A program made the position numbers and the translations under genes. From a virus, in the IMG/VR virus record IMGVR_UViG_3300042511_000079, positions 1 to 30,605 of that record: a stretch of DNA of 30,605 bases. The stretch is one strand, 5' to 3'. Below the pieces are notes generated by a model. The model searched no databases. It worked only from the letters and a program-made list of their open reading frames with translations, and was not told where the DNA came from. Shown one piece after another: positions 8,264-15,193 of the stretch. Position 1 is the stretch's first letter. Every line of letters starts with the position of its first letter.

Positions 8264-8836
8264 TTAACATCCTATTTTACCCTGATACTTTTCGGCTAGG
8301 TTTTTATTCTCATAACAACTGCCATCTTCCAAATATAAAGATGAAGTGTATCCTTCTAAATCAGGTACTATGGTATCAATACCACTTGTAAAGTTTAAAT
8401 ATTCAGGGAACAAAGTATTATTCTGTCTTAAATATTTAATTACTCTTTGTTTGTAAAATTCTGCTCGTGTTCTATATCTATTAGCTACGTCAATCATATC
8501 CTGCATTGAAGGATTTTCTGTATTATCCCCCGACTTTCTTAATAGACCTTTGTTATAAAATTGATATGATAACCCCATTGGAAGTTCACTCATAACATAA
8601 TAAATTAAGCAATCTGCTAAATAATTATTTAAAAGTATTACTTCGTTAGCGTTTAAATCGTTTGCAGTTATACCTGCTTGTAATCTATTATATAATGTAC
8701 TTCCTAAAGTAGGTAATATATACATATCCTGTGCAGTCTTTATTTCAGGCAATACTAATTTCTCATCTACATTAGCGTGTAATCCTGTTCTATCTTTTAT
8801 ACCTTGTACAGATATGAATAATGTATTTAATGACAT
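8264..8836 (-). CDS. Putative head-tail connector/adaptor
   Basis: 190 residues with an N-terminal helical bundle segment containing LPTLGSTLYNRLQ and later ADCLIYYVMSELP and NRYRTRAEFYKQRVIKYLR. This combination, with a C-terminal tail of about 40 residues, resembles an uncharacterised Bacteroidota phage family (DUF6712-type, from memory) that sits after the portal and looks like gp6/gp15-type adaptors. Its start lies only 3 bp after the portal stop. A neck ring role between portal and tail completion protein is likely. Confidence 0.6.
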   Translation of the reverse strand: MSLNTLFISVQGIKDRTGLHANVDEKLVLPEIKTAQDMYILPTLGSTLYNRLQAGITANDLNANEVILLNNYLADCLIYYVMSELPMGLSYQFYNKGLLRKSGDNTENPSMQDMIDVANRYRTRAEFYKQRVIKYLRQNNTLFPEYLNFTSGIDTIVPDLEGYTSSLYLEDGSCYENKNLAEKYQGKIGC

Positions 8837-8839
8837 TTC

Positions 8840-10822
8840 TTATTTTTTTCTTGTTACTACATTTGTTTTCCACTCGTGGCGACAAGATTCACTTGCTACC
8901 CCATTGTCATTCCACCATCCGCCTCTCCTATCCCAAACTGAATATCCTAATCTTGCACTCATTGATTCAATATCACTTCTACTATATAGTTTATTTGCAC
9001 CTAATAAAGCCTTACAAAAAGGTCTACTATTAGTTATATCTGAATCATTAAATCCTGCAATCCAATCATAAGAATAACGAACTAAAATTTCAGTTGTTTG
9101 TGGCTTTGTATCACCTACTGCCTTGCTCAATGGTTGTGTTAACTCTCTAGATACTTCAATATTACTATTGATTCCTTTACCTATTTTAGTTTCTTTAACC
9201 TTTAATATTTTTCTATCTTCTAAATCTTTTAATATACTTTTTATATTATTTACATCTTCATCTAAAACTTCTGATAAAACTTCAGGAGTAATGTTCTTTT
9301 GTTTAGCTATTTGGTCAAGTATATCTGATTCTAATTGAGTAACATCTGCAAACATATAAAAATCTGTTTCATCATTAAAACGCTTTTTAGATTTCCAAAT
9401 GTTATAACTTTCTTTATCCTCACCAAACTCCATAAATACTCCAAAGTCTTGTGCTGCAAATTGTGCATCTAATTCTTCTGAACCTAGCCAAGTATTTACT
9501 TCTTCATCACTTAAAGCATATCCTGTTTTAAGCATTGCTACTGCCTGTTCTCTATTAATCTTACCTTTTGTAAACTCACGAATAATACGCTGCATATTCT
9601 GCCACTCACGACCTTTTAAACCTTTGATATGTTCATTAACAGATAAGGTTTGTGCAGGTGCACTTGCATCTTGTACAGGTGCATATTTGGTCATATCAAT
9701 TCCTATCTTTTCTAATACCCATTCTTTTGGAGCAACTGAAACTATTGTTTGCTCACTAAAATCTATTCCTAATGGTTCAGTAGGTATAATCTTAATCTCA
9801 CTTGTAACACCTTTTAATTTAGCTAACATATTAAATACACTTTCTAGGTGCATCTGTTTAGCATTAACATAAGTGTTTTTAAATATTTCATAGCCATCTC
9901 TCATTTCAGTTCTAGTTCCTAATGAACCTGCTTGAGCAATACCCATAATGGAAGGGGTAGTAACTTGATGCCCACTAAAAATATTAGTTTGTATTAATTC
10001 ATCAACTCTGCTAAAATCTTCTTTGGTTAAATCACTTGTTCCTAAATCATCTACGACAGGCTTCCTAGATATGTCATTAACAAAAGCAATCATATATTTT
10101 TTGCCATCAGCACCACTATAAGTCTTTCTTAATCTATTATCTACATTTCTTTTTTCTTCATCATTAGGCTCACCATTTGGTAAGGTAATAAGTTTACTAG
10201 CAGAAAACCCTGTTTGAGCATTACCTAAAATATGTTTAGAAACCTCAATATCTGATTCAATATAATTTAAAGCAGCAAAGTAACTAGGCAATCCATAAAT
10301 ACCTATGTTTGGTCTATACTCTTTTATGTATAGAATTTGTTTACCTATTGGTTGTTTAGGATTAAAAGCAGCAATAACATCAGGCTTAACTTTGTTATCC
10401 TTCCAATCTTCTTTATACCAATACTGCGTATTATCTTTATTCGTGCGTATCTTAACATAATCACAATGCCAAATCTCTGCTAAATTACCTGACATATCCC
10501 AAATAACTTCCATATAAGCACCACCAAATATCTCAATGTCTAAAGATATCTTTCTAGTTAAATCATCTAAAGATTCAACTCTATTTGCTTTATCAATAAA
10601 CGCTTGAGCATCAGCCTCACCACTCCAACCATTACCTGTAATGTAGTGAACCTTGCTTTTAATAATTGCACTATGCTTTGATGACTTATTGTATAAATCA
10701 ACTATATATTCAGGGTAATCATTATTTTCCCCATATTTTATGTAGCCGCCATCAATACCTTTCTTCTCTTTGAATTCAGGCTGCCTAGCTTCTGCGAATG
10801 TTAATACTCTTAAATCTATCAT
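8840..10822 (-). CDS. Portal protein with appended winged-helix-like and Cys/His C-terminal domains
   Basis: 660 residues. About 1-370 is a portal: YIKYGENNDYPEYIVDLY at the N-terminus, YITGNGW, IEIFGGAYMEVIWD, and the clip/wing region GLPSYFAALNYIESD through SIMGIAQAGSLGTRTEM. About 395-450 is a helical linker. About 493-545 (VTQLESDILDQIAKQKNITPEV...ILKDLEDRKILKV) reads like a winged helix. About 578-655 is a separate domain: SRPFCKALLG, KLYSRSDIESMS, WDRRGGWWND and SCRHEWKTNVV. This resembles MuF/minor head-type C-termini, with C603, C647 and H649 as possible metal ligands. Size is well above a plain portal. The start overlaps the upstream gene by 4 bp (ATGA-like coupling). Confidence 0.82.
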   Translation of the reverse strand: MIDLRVLTFAEARQPEFKEKKGIDGGYIKYGENNDYPEYIVDLYNKSSKHSAIIKSKVHYITGNGWSGEADAQAFIDKANRVESLDDLTRKISLDIEIFGGAYMEVIWDMSGNLAEIWHCDYVKIRTNKDNTQYWYKEDWKDNKVKPDVIAAFNPKQPIGKQILYIKEYRPNIGIYGLPSYFAALNYIESDIEVSKHILGNAQTGFSASKLITLPNGEPNDEEKRNVDNRLRKTYSGADGKKYMIAFVNDISRKPVVDDLGTSDLTKEDFSRVDELIQTNIFSGHQVTTPSIMGIAQAGSLGTRTEMRDGYEIFKNTYVNAKQMHLESVFNMLAKLKGVTSEIKIIPTEPLGIDFSEQTIVSVAPKEWVLEKIGIDMTKYAPVQDASAPAQTLSVNEHIKGLKGREWQNMQRIIREFTKGKINREQAVAMLKTGYALSDEEVNTWLGSEELDAQFAAQDFGVFMEFGEDKESYNIWKSKKRFNDETDFYMFADVTQLESDILDQIAKQKNITPEVLSEVLDEDVNNIKSILKDLEDRKILKVKETKIGKGINSNIEVSRELTQPLSKAVGDTKPQTTEILVRYSYDWIAGFNDSDITNSRPFCKALLGANKLYSRSDIESMSARLGYSVWDRRGGWWNDNGVASESCRHEWKTNVVTRKK

Positions 10823-11193
10823 TGTCTAATTGTATAAGTGTCTGTTGTTGTAAATTGATTATATGTTAAGGTACTACCTGAAAGCCACATAATGCCTGTT
10901 TCTAGCTTATTTAAGCCACTAGGATTTGTGTTGCTAGTACTTGCTTGTTCATATATCTCGTATGTGTATTGCCCTTCTAAAGCAGTATTAAAATTAGTAT
11001 TAGTTACAATGCTAAATTCATTATATCTATCCTTATATAAACTTGTATCTGTTGCGTTTAATTTAACAAAACTAATAACTACATTGCTACTTCTATTAGT
11101 AAACACGAATAGATAGTTTGGATTAGTCAATAACTGCTTTTCAGTTAATGTTAACACAATAGTATTTGTTTCACCTTTTGTCAAATGTATCAT
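10819..11193 (-). CDS. Putative neck/structural protein of the KGETN type
   Basis: The start is taken at ATG 11193, giving 124 residues that begin MIHLTKGETNTIVLTLTEK. The frame is open up to 11274, but the extra residues read as upstream noise and lie beyond a plausible leader. The conserved-looking start and the segment LLTNPNYLFVFTNRS, followed by beta-strand-rich sequence and an EGQYTYEIYEQ segment, recur in Bacteroidota phages close to portal and head-tail genes. Function is unknown; a virion decoration or neck role is possible. It is the first minus-strand gene after the 11194-11573 gap. Confidence 0.6.
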   Translation of the reverse strand: MIHLTKGETNTIVLTLTEKQLLTNPNYLFVFTNRSSNVVISFVKLNATDTSLYKDRYNEFSIVTNTNFNTALEGQYTYEIYEQASTSNTNPSGLNKLETGIMWLSGSTLTYNQFTTTDTYTIRQ

Positions 11194-11573
11194 TACTAAT
11201 ATATAGGGAAATAATGAATGTTTGCAAAATAGTAATCTAGTTCTAATTTGCATGAAATATTCGGAAAAATTCATGCAGATTTGCTAAATTCGGAAGTGGA
11301 ACTCGGACAATATCCGAATTAGTGTCACCAATTTATCTAATTATGTAACAAAGTGATGGGTAATTCGGTTAATTGTTGTAACATTATTAGGGCATATATG
11401 TTACTGATTTATATGGACTTGTAGCAAAATTTGTTAATTGTTTAAATTGGGCTTGTTAAATGTCGGTAGTAATACTACCCTATTAGCAAAAAATGTAAAC
11501 TATGCAAATTTTGATAGTGTTCATTAATTTCGGTAAAATAACTTATATTTGTAATGAACAAAATATTAAAATT
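11194..11573. promoter_or_regulatory. Divergent intergenic region with inverted repeats
   Basis: This 380 bp stretch has no convincing gene between the minus-strand neck genes and the plus-strand endonuclease island. It holds a perfect 8 bp inverted repeat AATTCGGA/TCCGAATT (11287-11294 and 11313-11320), a perfect 7 bp repeat GTAACAT/ATGTTAC (11378-11384 and 11398-11404), and GGTAGT-aat-ACTACC (11465-11479). TTCGG also recurs near 11244, 11290, 11365 and 11529. The left end should carry the promoter for the portal genes, but I see no exact TAnnTTTG facing that way. Confidence 0.55.
11544..11551 (+). promoter_or_regulatory. Putative -7 promoter box TATATTTG (plus strand)
   Basis: An exact TAnnTTTG match 23 bp before the ATG at 11574. 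No TTG lies at the usual -33 spacing (the nearest is 30 bp upstream). It supports 11574, not 11502, as the start of the next gene, because the longer frame would begin upstream of this promoter. Confidence 0.45.
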
Positions 11574-11711
11574 ATGATTAAGTTACTTGAGTTTATTAAG
11601 CAAAATAAATTTGTTCTATACAAAGATGGTAAATGGTATAGTACAAAAGATTTTCCTGCAATCTTTTATGATGAAATTGAATTAATTAAACTATTTAACG
11701 ACAGTCTATGA
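11574..11711 (+). CDS. Hypothetical protein, 45 aa
   Basis: The start is placed at ATG 11574 (MIKLLEFIKQNKFVLYKDGK...), after the TATATTTG box. The frame is open back to 11502 but that part would precede the promoter. No family is recognised. The product looks like a compact alpha/beta peptide with a GKWYST turn. The stop overlaps the endonuclease VII start (ATGA), so the two genes form a small plus-strand operon opposed to the late genes. Confidence 0.5.
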   Translation: MIKLLEFIKQNKFVLYKDGKWYSTKDFPAIFYDEIELIKLFNDSL

Positions 11712-12154
11712 TATGTACTAAATGTAAAATTGAAAAAGACAATTCTTTATTTAGGATTAGACTTAATTCAAAATCAGGTTTTCAATATTGGTGTAAAGGT
11801 TGCGAATATCAGGCTAACAAAAAACGGTATATTGCAAAACCAAAGCGTATTGTAATACCAAAAGAAAAAGATTCAATAAAACTAGATGCATTAAAAAGGA
11901 TGTTAAAATTTAGGTATAATATTACCCATCAAGAATATACTGAAATGTACCACCTACAAAACCATTCTTGCAAGATATGTAATACATCTAAATCTTTAGG
12001 AGGGGGAAATGGATTGCAAGTTGACCATTGTCATAGAACAGGAAAGGTAAGAGCCTTATTATGTCCTAATTGTAATACATTATTAGGTAGTTGTAATGAT
12101 AATATAGATATATTAGAATCTTCTATTTTATATTTAAAAGAACATAGCCAATAA
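11708..12154 (+). CDS. Endonuclease VII-type nuclease
   Basis: 148 residues. The core is the T4 gp49/endonuclease VII motif: zinc ligands CKIC (88-91) and CPNC (119-122), catalytic LQVDHCHRTGKVRALLC with D106-H107-C108-H109, and N-terminal-half helices. An extra N-terminal zinc knuckle is formed by C3, C6, C29 and C32 (CTKC...WCKGC). True endonuclease VII cuts branched DNA before packaging. Many phage relatives behave as stand-alone HNH mobile nucleases. Its plus orientation inside the minus-strand structural genes, with its own promoter and structured DNA on both sides, suits either a late insertion or a separately timed gene. Confidence 0.82.
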   Translation: MICTKCKIEKDNSLFRIRLNSKSGFQYWCKGCEYQANKKRYIAKPKRIVIPKEKDSIKLDALKRMLKFRYNITHQEYTEMYHLQNHSCKICNTSKSLGGGNGLQVDHCHRTGKVRALLCPNCNTLLGSCNDNIDILESSILYLKEHSQ

Positions 12155-12430
12155 ATGAACTGTCCGATTTTTTAGGATAGTTGTATTATAAAATCTTGTT
12201 GTACCTAAATTATAAAGTCAAGCTATTAGTTGACAACACCCCCCCCTGTTGTCAAGTTATTACTTTACTCAATGGAGTGAGTAATTTTACTCAATGCACT
12301 TCATAATGTGCAATTAATGACACATATTGCCATCATTAGTGTCATAAAAAGGACTTTATGGTTGATGTTACCGACATTAATGTCGGAGACATACGCATAT
12401 AGATACAGATATATAGAGATATTTACGCAT
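12155..12430. repeat. Intergenic array of five inverted repeats
   Basis: No gene is convincing here. In order: TTGACAACA-(C)8-TGTTGTCAA (12230-12255, arms as listed in its own entry); TTACTC-n8-GAGTAA (12265-12284); TGCAC-n8-GTGCA (12295-12312); ATGACAC-n15-GTGTCAT (12317-12345); and the 16 bp perfect palindrome CCGACATTAATGTCGG (12371-12386). After them TACGCATA is directly repeated (12392-12399, 12424-12431), with AGATA-rich sequence between. Three of the repeats share GACA...TGTC cores. Such density is not needed for simple termination between convergent genes. An origin, a recombination site or a structured RNA are all possible. Confidence 0.6.
12229..12256. repeat. Perfect hairpin with an eight-cytosine loop
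   Basis: The arms TTGACAACA (12230-12238) and TGTTGTCAA (12247-12255) are fully complementary, and the loop is exactly eight C residues (12239-12246; eight G on the other strand). C or G runs are rare in this AT-rich sequence. No T-run follows on either strand, so it is a poor terminator. Loop length could vary by slippage. Confidence 0.7.
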
Positions 12431-12462
12431 AAAAAACCCCCACCTATAAAAATAGGCAGGGG
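12431..12462 (-). terminator. Rho-independent terminator after the tail tube gene
   Basis: On the minus strand, CCCCTGCCTAT-TTTT-ATAGGTGGGG forms a strong stem-loop followed directly by TTTTTT (12436-12431). It begins 25 bp after the stop of the gene at 12487-13005, and should end the transcript carrying the capsid and tail tube genes before the intergenic hairpin array. Confidence 0.8.
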
Positions 12463-12486
12463 AACTAACTATGAAAAACTACAAAC

Positions 12487-13005
12487 CTAACCTGCGGTTG
12501 TTAGAGCAGCAGCTACTGTACTATTTACTTCAGGAGATAAGCTAGGCTCTGCTCCTGTAAATGTTAATGTATATCCACTTCTATCACCTTCAGCAGTACC
12601 TGTTCCTGCACTACCTGCAGTTAAGTCTAATGCTCTTGATTTTCCTACATACCAATACTTACCATTGTTGTCTTTAGCAACTGCGACAAGTCTATTCTGT
12701 GCCAATAACAAGATTTCATTTCTTGTATTCGCTTGTAACTTATTTAAAATTATTGTCAATTCAGGGGTAAAATATAAAGTACCATTTTGAACATTTGATG
12801 CTACATTCTCTGTAAGCATTGAAGTTCCTTTGGTTAACTCATATTTATAAAACCTCTTACCTGTTGCTTTTACTAAAGCGGTAATTACACCACTAGCTTC
12901 GGTTGTTGAAGTTACATCTGAACTTGCAATAAAATAAACCTCCGTAATTCCACCTAAAGAATCACGACAATCTAGGGTATACCCCTGTGTTAATGCACAC
13001 GCCAT
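12487..13005 (-). CDS. Probable major tail tube protein
   Basis: 172 residues beginning MACALTQGYTLDCRDSLGGI, with a beta-rich body, KLQANTRNEILLLAQNRLVAVAKDNNGKYWYVG and a C-terminal SGYTLTFTGAEPSLSPEV. This pattern (a CRDS start and a 'GYTLTFTG.EP' end) is what I recall from highly expressed tail tube-like proteins of Bacteroidota phages. It is bracketed by terminators at 13027-13055 and 12431-12462, as expected for a separately dosed structural protein after the major capsid gene. A head decoration protein is the main alternative. Confidence 0.6.
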   Translation of the reverse strand: MACALTQGYTLDCRDSLGGITEVYFIASSDVTSTTEASGVITALVKATGKRFYKYELTKGTSMLTENVASNVQNGTLYFTPELTIILNKLQANTRNEILLLAQNRLVAVAKDNNGKYWYVGKSRALDLTAGSAGTGTAEGDRSGYTLTFTGAEPSLSPEVNSTVAAALTTAG

Positions 13006-13026
13006 TTTTGTTTATTTTATCTTATT

Positions 13027-13055
13027 AAAAAATGGGGAGTATATTTCAACTCCCC
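13027..13055 (-). terminator. Terminator immediately after the major capsid gene
   Basis: On the minus strand, GGGGAG (13055-13050) and CTCCCC (13039-13034) pair around a 10-nt loop, followed by AT and a TTTTTT run (13032-13027). It lies in the 56 bp between the capsid stop and the tail tube start. It is probably partial, tuning the ratio of capsid to tail tube messages. Confidence 0.75.
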
Positions 13056-13061
13056 TTATAA

Positions 13062-14012
13062 TTAAATTGCTACCTTAACGATTTCATCAGGGAAAGCTAC
13101 ATTCACACCCATTTTGAACTCTGCTGCAAAACGAACTTCATCAGCCTCTTTTGCGAAGAAAATTTCAAACTTTTCTTCTTCGTTCAATAAATCTGTACCC
13201 AAGAACAAGTTGCTTAAACGCATTGCATAAACATCATTTGTTCCGTTTAATCCTTGTAAAGCTACTACTTTAATAGAAGTACCCGGAAGTACAAATTCAG
13301 AATCTGCTTTAACATCAATTGAATATTGGAACATATTAGCGTTCTTCAATGCAATAGTGTAAGTTCTAAAAGTATCTTGACCACAAACGATAACCATATC
13401 ATCAGCAGCTACTACTTTAGCAGGGATTGCTTTGTAAACACCATCAAATAAGCTAACGACATTAGCTGCAGTGATAGAACTCAAAGGAGCACCTGAAATA
13501 AATCCTGATACATTCGCATCAACTACACCACTTGCAGCACCGATTAATTTGATGAAACCATCAAACTTATTTAAGTTACCATTAGCAGAAGCAGTATCAC
13601 CTTGCCATAAAGCAGTCTCTAATTGAGAAGCAATTGTTTTAGCTTTTCTATCAGAATAGTCTTGCTCAAAAGGAATTGAATCATAAGTTGAACCTGTTGG
13701 TAAAGCCTTTTGTAAGTATTTAGCTTCTAATGCTTTAGGGCATAATGCTTCTTGTACTTTGATTTTACCTACTGTTACAGTTCTTTGTGTAAAAGAAGTT
13801 GTACCTGATGCGTTCCATCCGCAAGTACCACCTGCTTGAAAGAAAGCATCTGTATCCATAATGTTGATAGTTTCTGCTGATTTAACACCGACCATAACAT
13901 TACCTACACTTTTAATAAGGGCAGCAGTTTTTGCACCTAATACAGATGAAGTCACTAACTGTGCTTCGTTTTCTTTTGTATAGTTGCTTAATGTACTAAT
14001 TGAAAATGACAT
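13062..14012 (-). CDS. Major capsid protein (HK97 fold)
   Basis: 316 residues. Features fit an HK97-type capsid: an N-terminal helical segment, the E-loop-like stretch with GGTCGWNASGTTSFTQRTV, QDYSDRKAKTIASQLETALWQGD (spine helix region), the A-domain core VVAADDMVIVCGQDTFRTY, and a C-terminal beta region (EVRFAAEFKMGVNVAFPDEIVKVAI). It follows the scaffold gene by 11 bp and is followed by a strong terminator, the normal arrangement for the most abundant virion protein. There is no long N-terminal delta domain, which agrees with a separate scaffold gene upstream. Confidence 0.85.
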   Translation of the reverse strand: MSFSISTLSNYTKENEAQLVTSSVLGAKTAALIKSVGNVMVGVKSAETINIMDTDAFFQAGGTCGWNASGTTSFTQRTVTVGKIKVQEALCPKALEAKYLQKALPTGSTYDSIPFEQDYSDRKAKTIASQLETALWQGDTASANGNLNKFDGFIKLIGAASGVVDANVSGFISGAPLSSITAANVVSLFDGVYKAIPAKVVAADDMVIVCGQDTFRTYTIALKNANMFQYSIDVKADSEFVLPGTSIKVVALQGLNGTNDVYAMRLSNLFLGTDLLNEEEKFEIFFAKEADEVRFAAEFKMGVNVAFPDEIVKVAI

Positions 14013-14023
14013 TTTTTATAAAT

Positions 14024-14620
14024 TTATTTGTTTAAAATTGCGTTTCTATATTTTTCTAATCTTTCATACTTGCTATCTTTTGTAGCTACATATGATTGAA
14101 AAGCGTTTGCTGCTTTTTGAGTTGGTTCAGCAGTTGGAGTGTTGGAAAGTGCCTCTACTAATTGTGCTACTTGTTCAAACCCTTGCTTTACTTTACTCTC
14201 TAATTCAGCAATTTTTGTTTCTAATTGACTTTTTTGCTCTGCAAATTCTGCCTTTAATTCTTCTGCCATAGCAGTAGTATCTTGTGCAGGTGCAACAGGT
14301 GCAGCAGGTGCAACAGGTTCTTCTTCTACAATATCTTCTTTTGGTGAAGCTATTTCAATGATTGTTCCTGTTTCATCAACTTGGATAGAAGTGCCATCCA
14401 TTAATTGATGTTCGCCTTGTGGAGCAGGTGTGCCATCAGCCATCTCTACTTTACCACCGATTTCCAAAGCGGAAATCATAACCTTTGTGCCATCAGCCAA
14501 AGAATATTCAGCCATTTCTACCTTTGTAACTTCTTCAGTAACAGGTGCTTGTGGCTCAACAACTTGTGGCATATCTTCAAATAAGGCTCTTATTTGTTGT
14601 AATGCTTCTTTTGGGTTCAT
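14024..14620 (-). CDS. Capsid scaffolding-like protein
   Basis: 198 acidic residues. Part one (about 35-95) has two beta repeats of the kind 'LADGTKVMIS.LEIGGKVEMADGT' and 'LMDGTSIQVDETGTI'. Then comes an Ala/Pro/Val-rich linker (EEEPVAPAAPVAPAQ), a coiled coil (about 115-160, ELKAEFAEQKSQLETKIAELESKV) and a basic C-terminus (SKYERLEKYRNAILNK) that could bind the capsid. Position directly upstream of the capsid gene, charge and coiled coil fit a scaffold removed during maturation, probably by the protease encoded upstream. A plus-strand gene island separates it from that protease. Confidence 0.72.
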   Translation of the reverse strand: MNPKEALQQIRALFEDMPQVVEPQAPVTEEVTKVEMAEYSLADGTKVMISALEIGGKVEMADGTPAPQGEHQLMDGTSIQVDETGTIIEIASPKEDIVEEEPVAPAAPVAPAQDTTAMAEELKAEFAEQKSQLETKIAELESKVKQGFEQVAQLVEALSNTPTAEPTQKAANAFQSYVATKDSKYERLEKYRNAILNK

Positions 14621-14663
14621 CTTTATTTTTCTTTAAATGTTAATAAAGCATATAGTTTATCAC

Positions 14664-14696
14664 TTAACCGTTCATCCCTAATATTTACCGTTCATC
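14664..14696 (-). promoter_or_regulatory. Tandem CGGTAA element, copy B
   Basis: On the minus strand, GATGAACGGTAA is followed after 8 bp by GATGAACGGTTAA, giving CGGT boxes 20 bp apart (first C at 14690 and 14670). The second box has TTAA in place of TAA. It lies between the divergent scaffold gene (14620) and the plus-strand island (14790). Geometry relative to 14790 mirrors copies A and C. Confidence 0.6.
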
Positions 14697-14724
14697 AAAT
14701 TAATCAAAAAAAGTGGGGCAAATG

Positions 14725-14756
14725 TTTGGAATGTGTTTAAAACCTGTGTACTTTTA
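14725..14756 (+). promoter_or_regulatory. Putative promoter of the 14790 island
   Basis: TTTG (14725-14728), a 20 bp spacer, then TACTTTTA (14749-14756), one base off TAnnTTTG. The block ATGTTTGGAA here (14722-14731) recurs upstream of the gene at 25687, at nearly the same distance (24-25 bp) from the CGGTAA boxes, in both cases preceded by GGCAA. This supports a shared promoter design. Confidence 0.5.
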
Positions 14757-14789
14757 CTATGTCATTGAGAGACACAAAAAACAAACACT

Positions 14790-14891
14790 ATGAAACACAA
14801 AACACTCCCTGCTCCAATTGAAGTTAAGTTATTCCTTACTTTAATTATTTCAGCTATTGCTTCAGTTTTAATCCAATTTTTAATCAAATAA
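14790..14891 (+). CDS. Tiny membrane protein, 33 aa
   Basis: ATG 14790 reads MKHKTLPAPIEVKLFLTLII and continues to a single hydrophobic helix ending ...SVLIQFLIK, then TAA. The leader AAAAAACAAACACTATG matches those of the other CGGTAA-linked genes. It is followed 10 bp later by the 90-residue gene. Two similarly tiny one-helix proteins lie in the accessory cluster at 23940-24065 and 24767-24850. Its role is unknown; a membrane-acting peptide is likely from sequence alone. Confidence 0.55.
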   Translation: MKHKTLPAPIEVKLFLTLIISAIASVLIQFLIK

Positions 14892-14901
14892 AATAACAAC
14901 T

Positions 14902-15174
14902 ATGAAAAGAGTTCGTTTTTACAATCTAGGTTACATCGGTCACAATGCCGAACCATTTCAACAATTATTTAGTGAGTATTCAAAAATGCCAAATCAGTAT
15001 GGAAATTTTCTTGAGTTTGAAAATGTTACTGAAGGAATTAATGAAGGAGTTGCAGTTGTTTCCAATTGCTTTGAAAGTGAATCTCATTTTAATGAAGTTT
15101 TAATGAACAAATTAAAATGGTTCTATCTTGAATCAAAAATGAAAAGTTCTGAATTATATAAACAAATTATCTAA
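14902..15174 (+). CDS. Hypothetical protein, 90 aa
   Basis: No family recognised. Begins MKRVRFYNLGYIGHNAEPFQ; soluble, with an acidic centre (EFENVTEGINEGVAVVSNCF) and a basic helical C-terminus. It belongs to the plus-strand island inserted between scaffold and protease, preceded by the 33-residue membrane peptide and followed 19 bp later by the 192-residue gene. All three have A-rich '...AACTATGAAAA' starts, indicating one operon. Confidence 0.6.
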   Translation: MKRVRFYNLGYIGHNAEPFQQLFSEYSKMPNQYGNFLEFENVTEGINEGVAVVSNCFESESHFNEVLMNKLKWFYLESKMKSSELYKQII

Positions 15175-15193
15175 ATTATAAAAACTAAAAACT

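Noticed and set aside
11194-11274. N-terminal extension (MNFSEYFMQI...) of the KGETN protein.
   Set aside because: The recognisable start MIHLTKGETN begins at 11193, and the extension has no coding character and lies in a repeat-rich promoter gap.
12308-12490. Plus-strand 60-residue open frame between endonuclease VII and the tail tube gene.
   Set aside because: It runs through two inverted repeats and the terminator stem. Its sequence is repetitive (YRYRYIEI, KKPPP) and its end falls in the tube gene, so it reads as chance.
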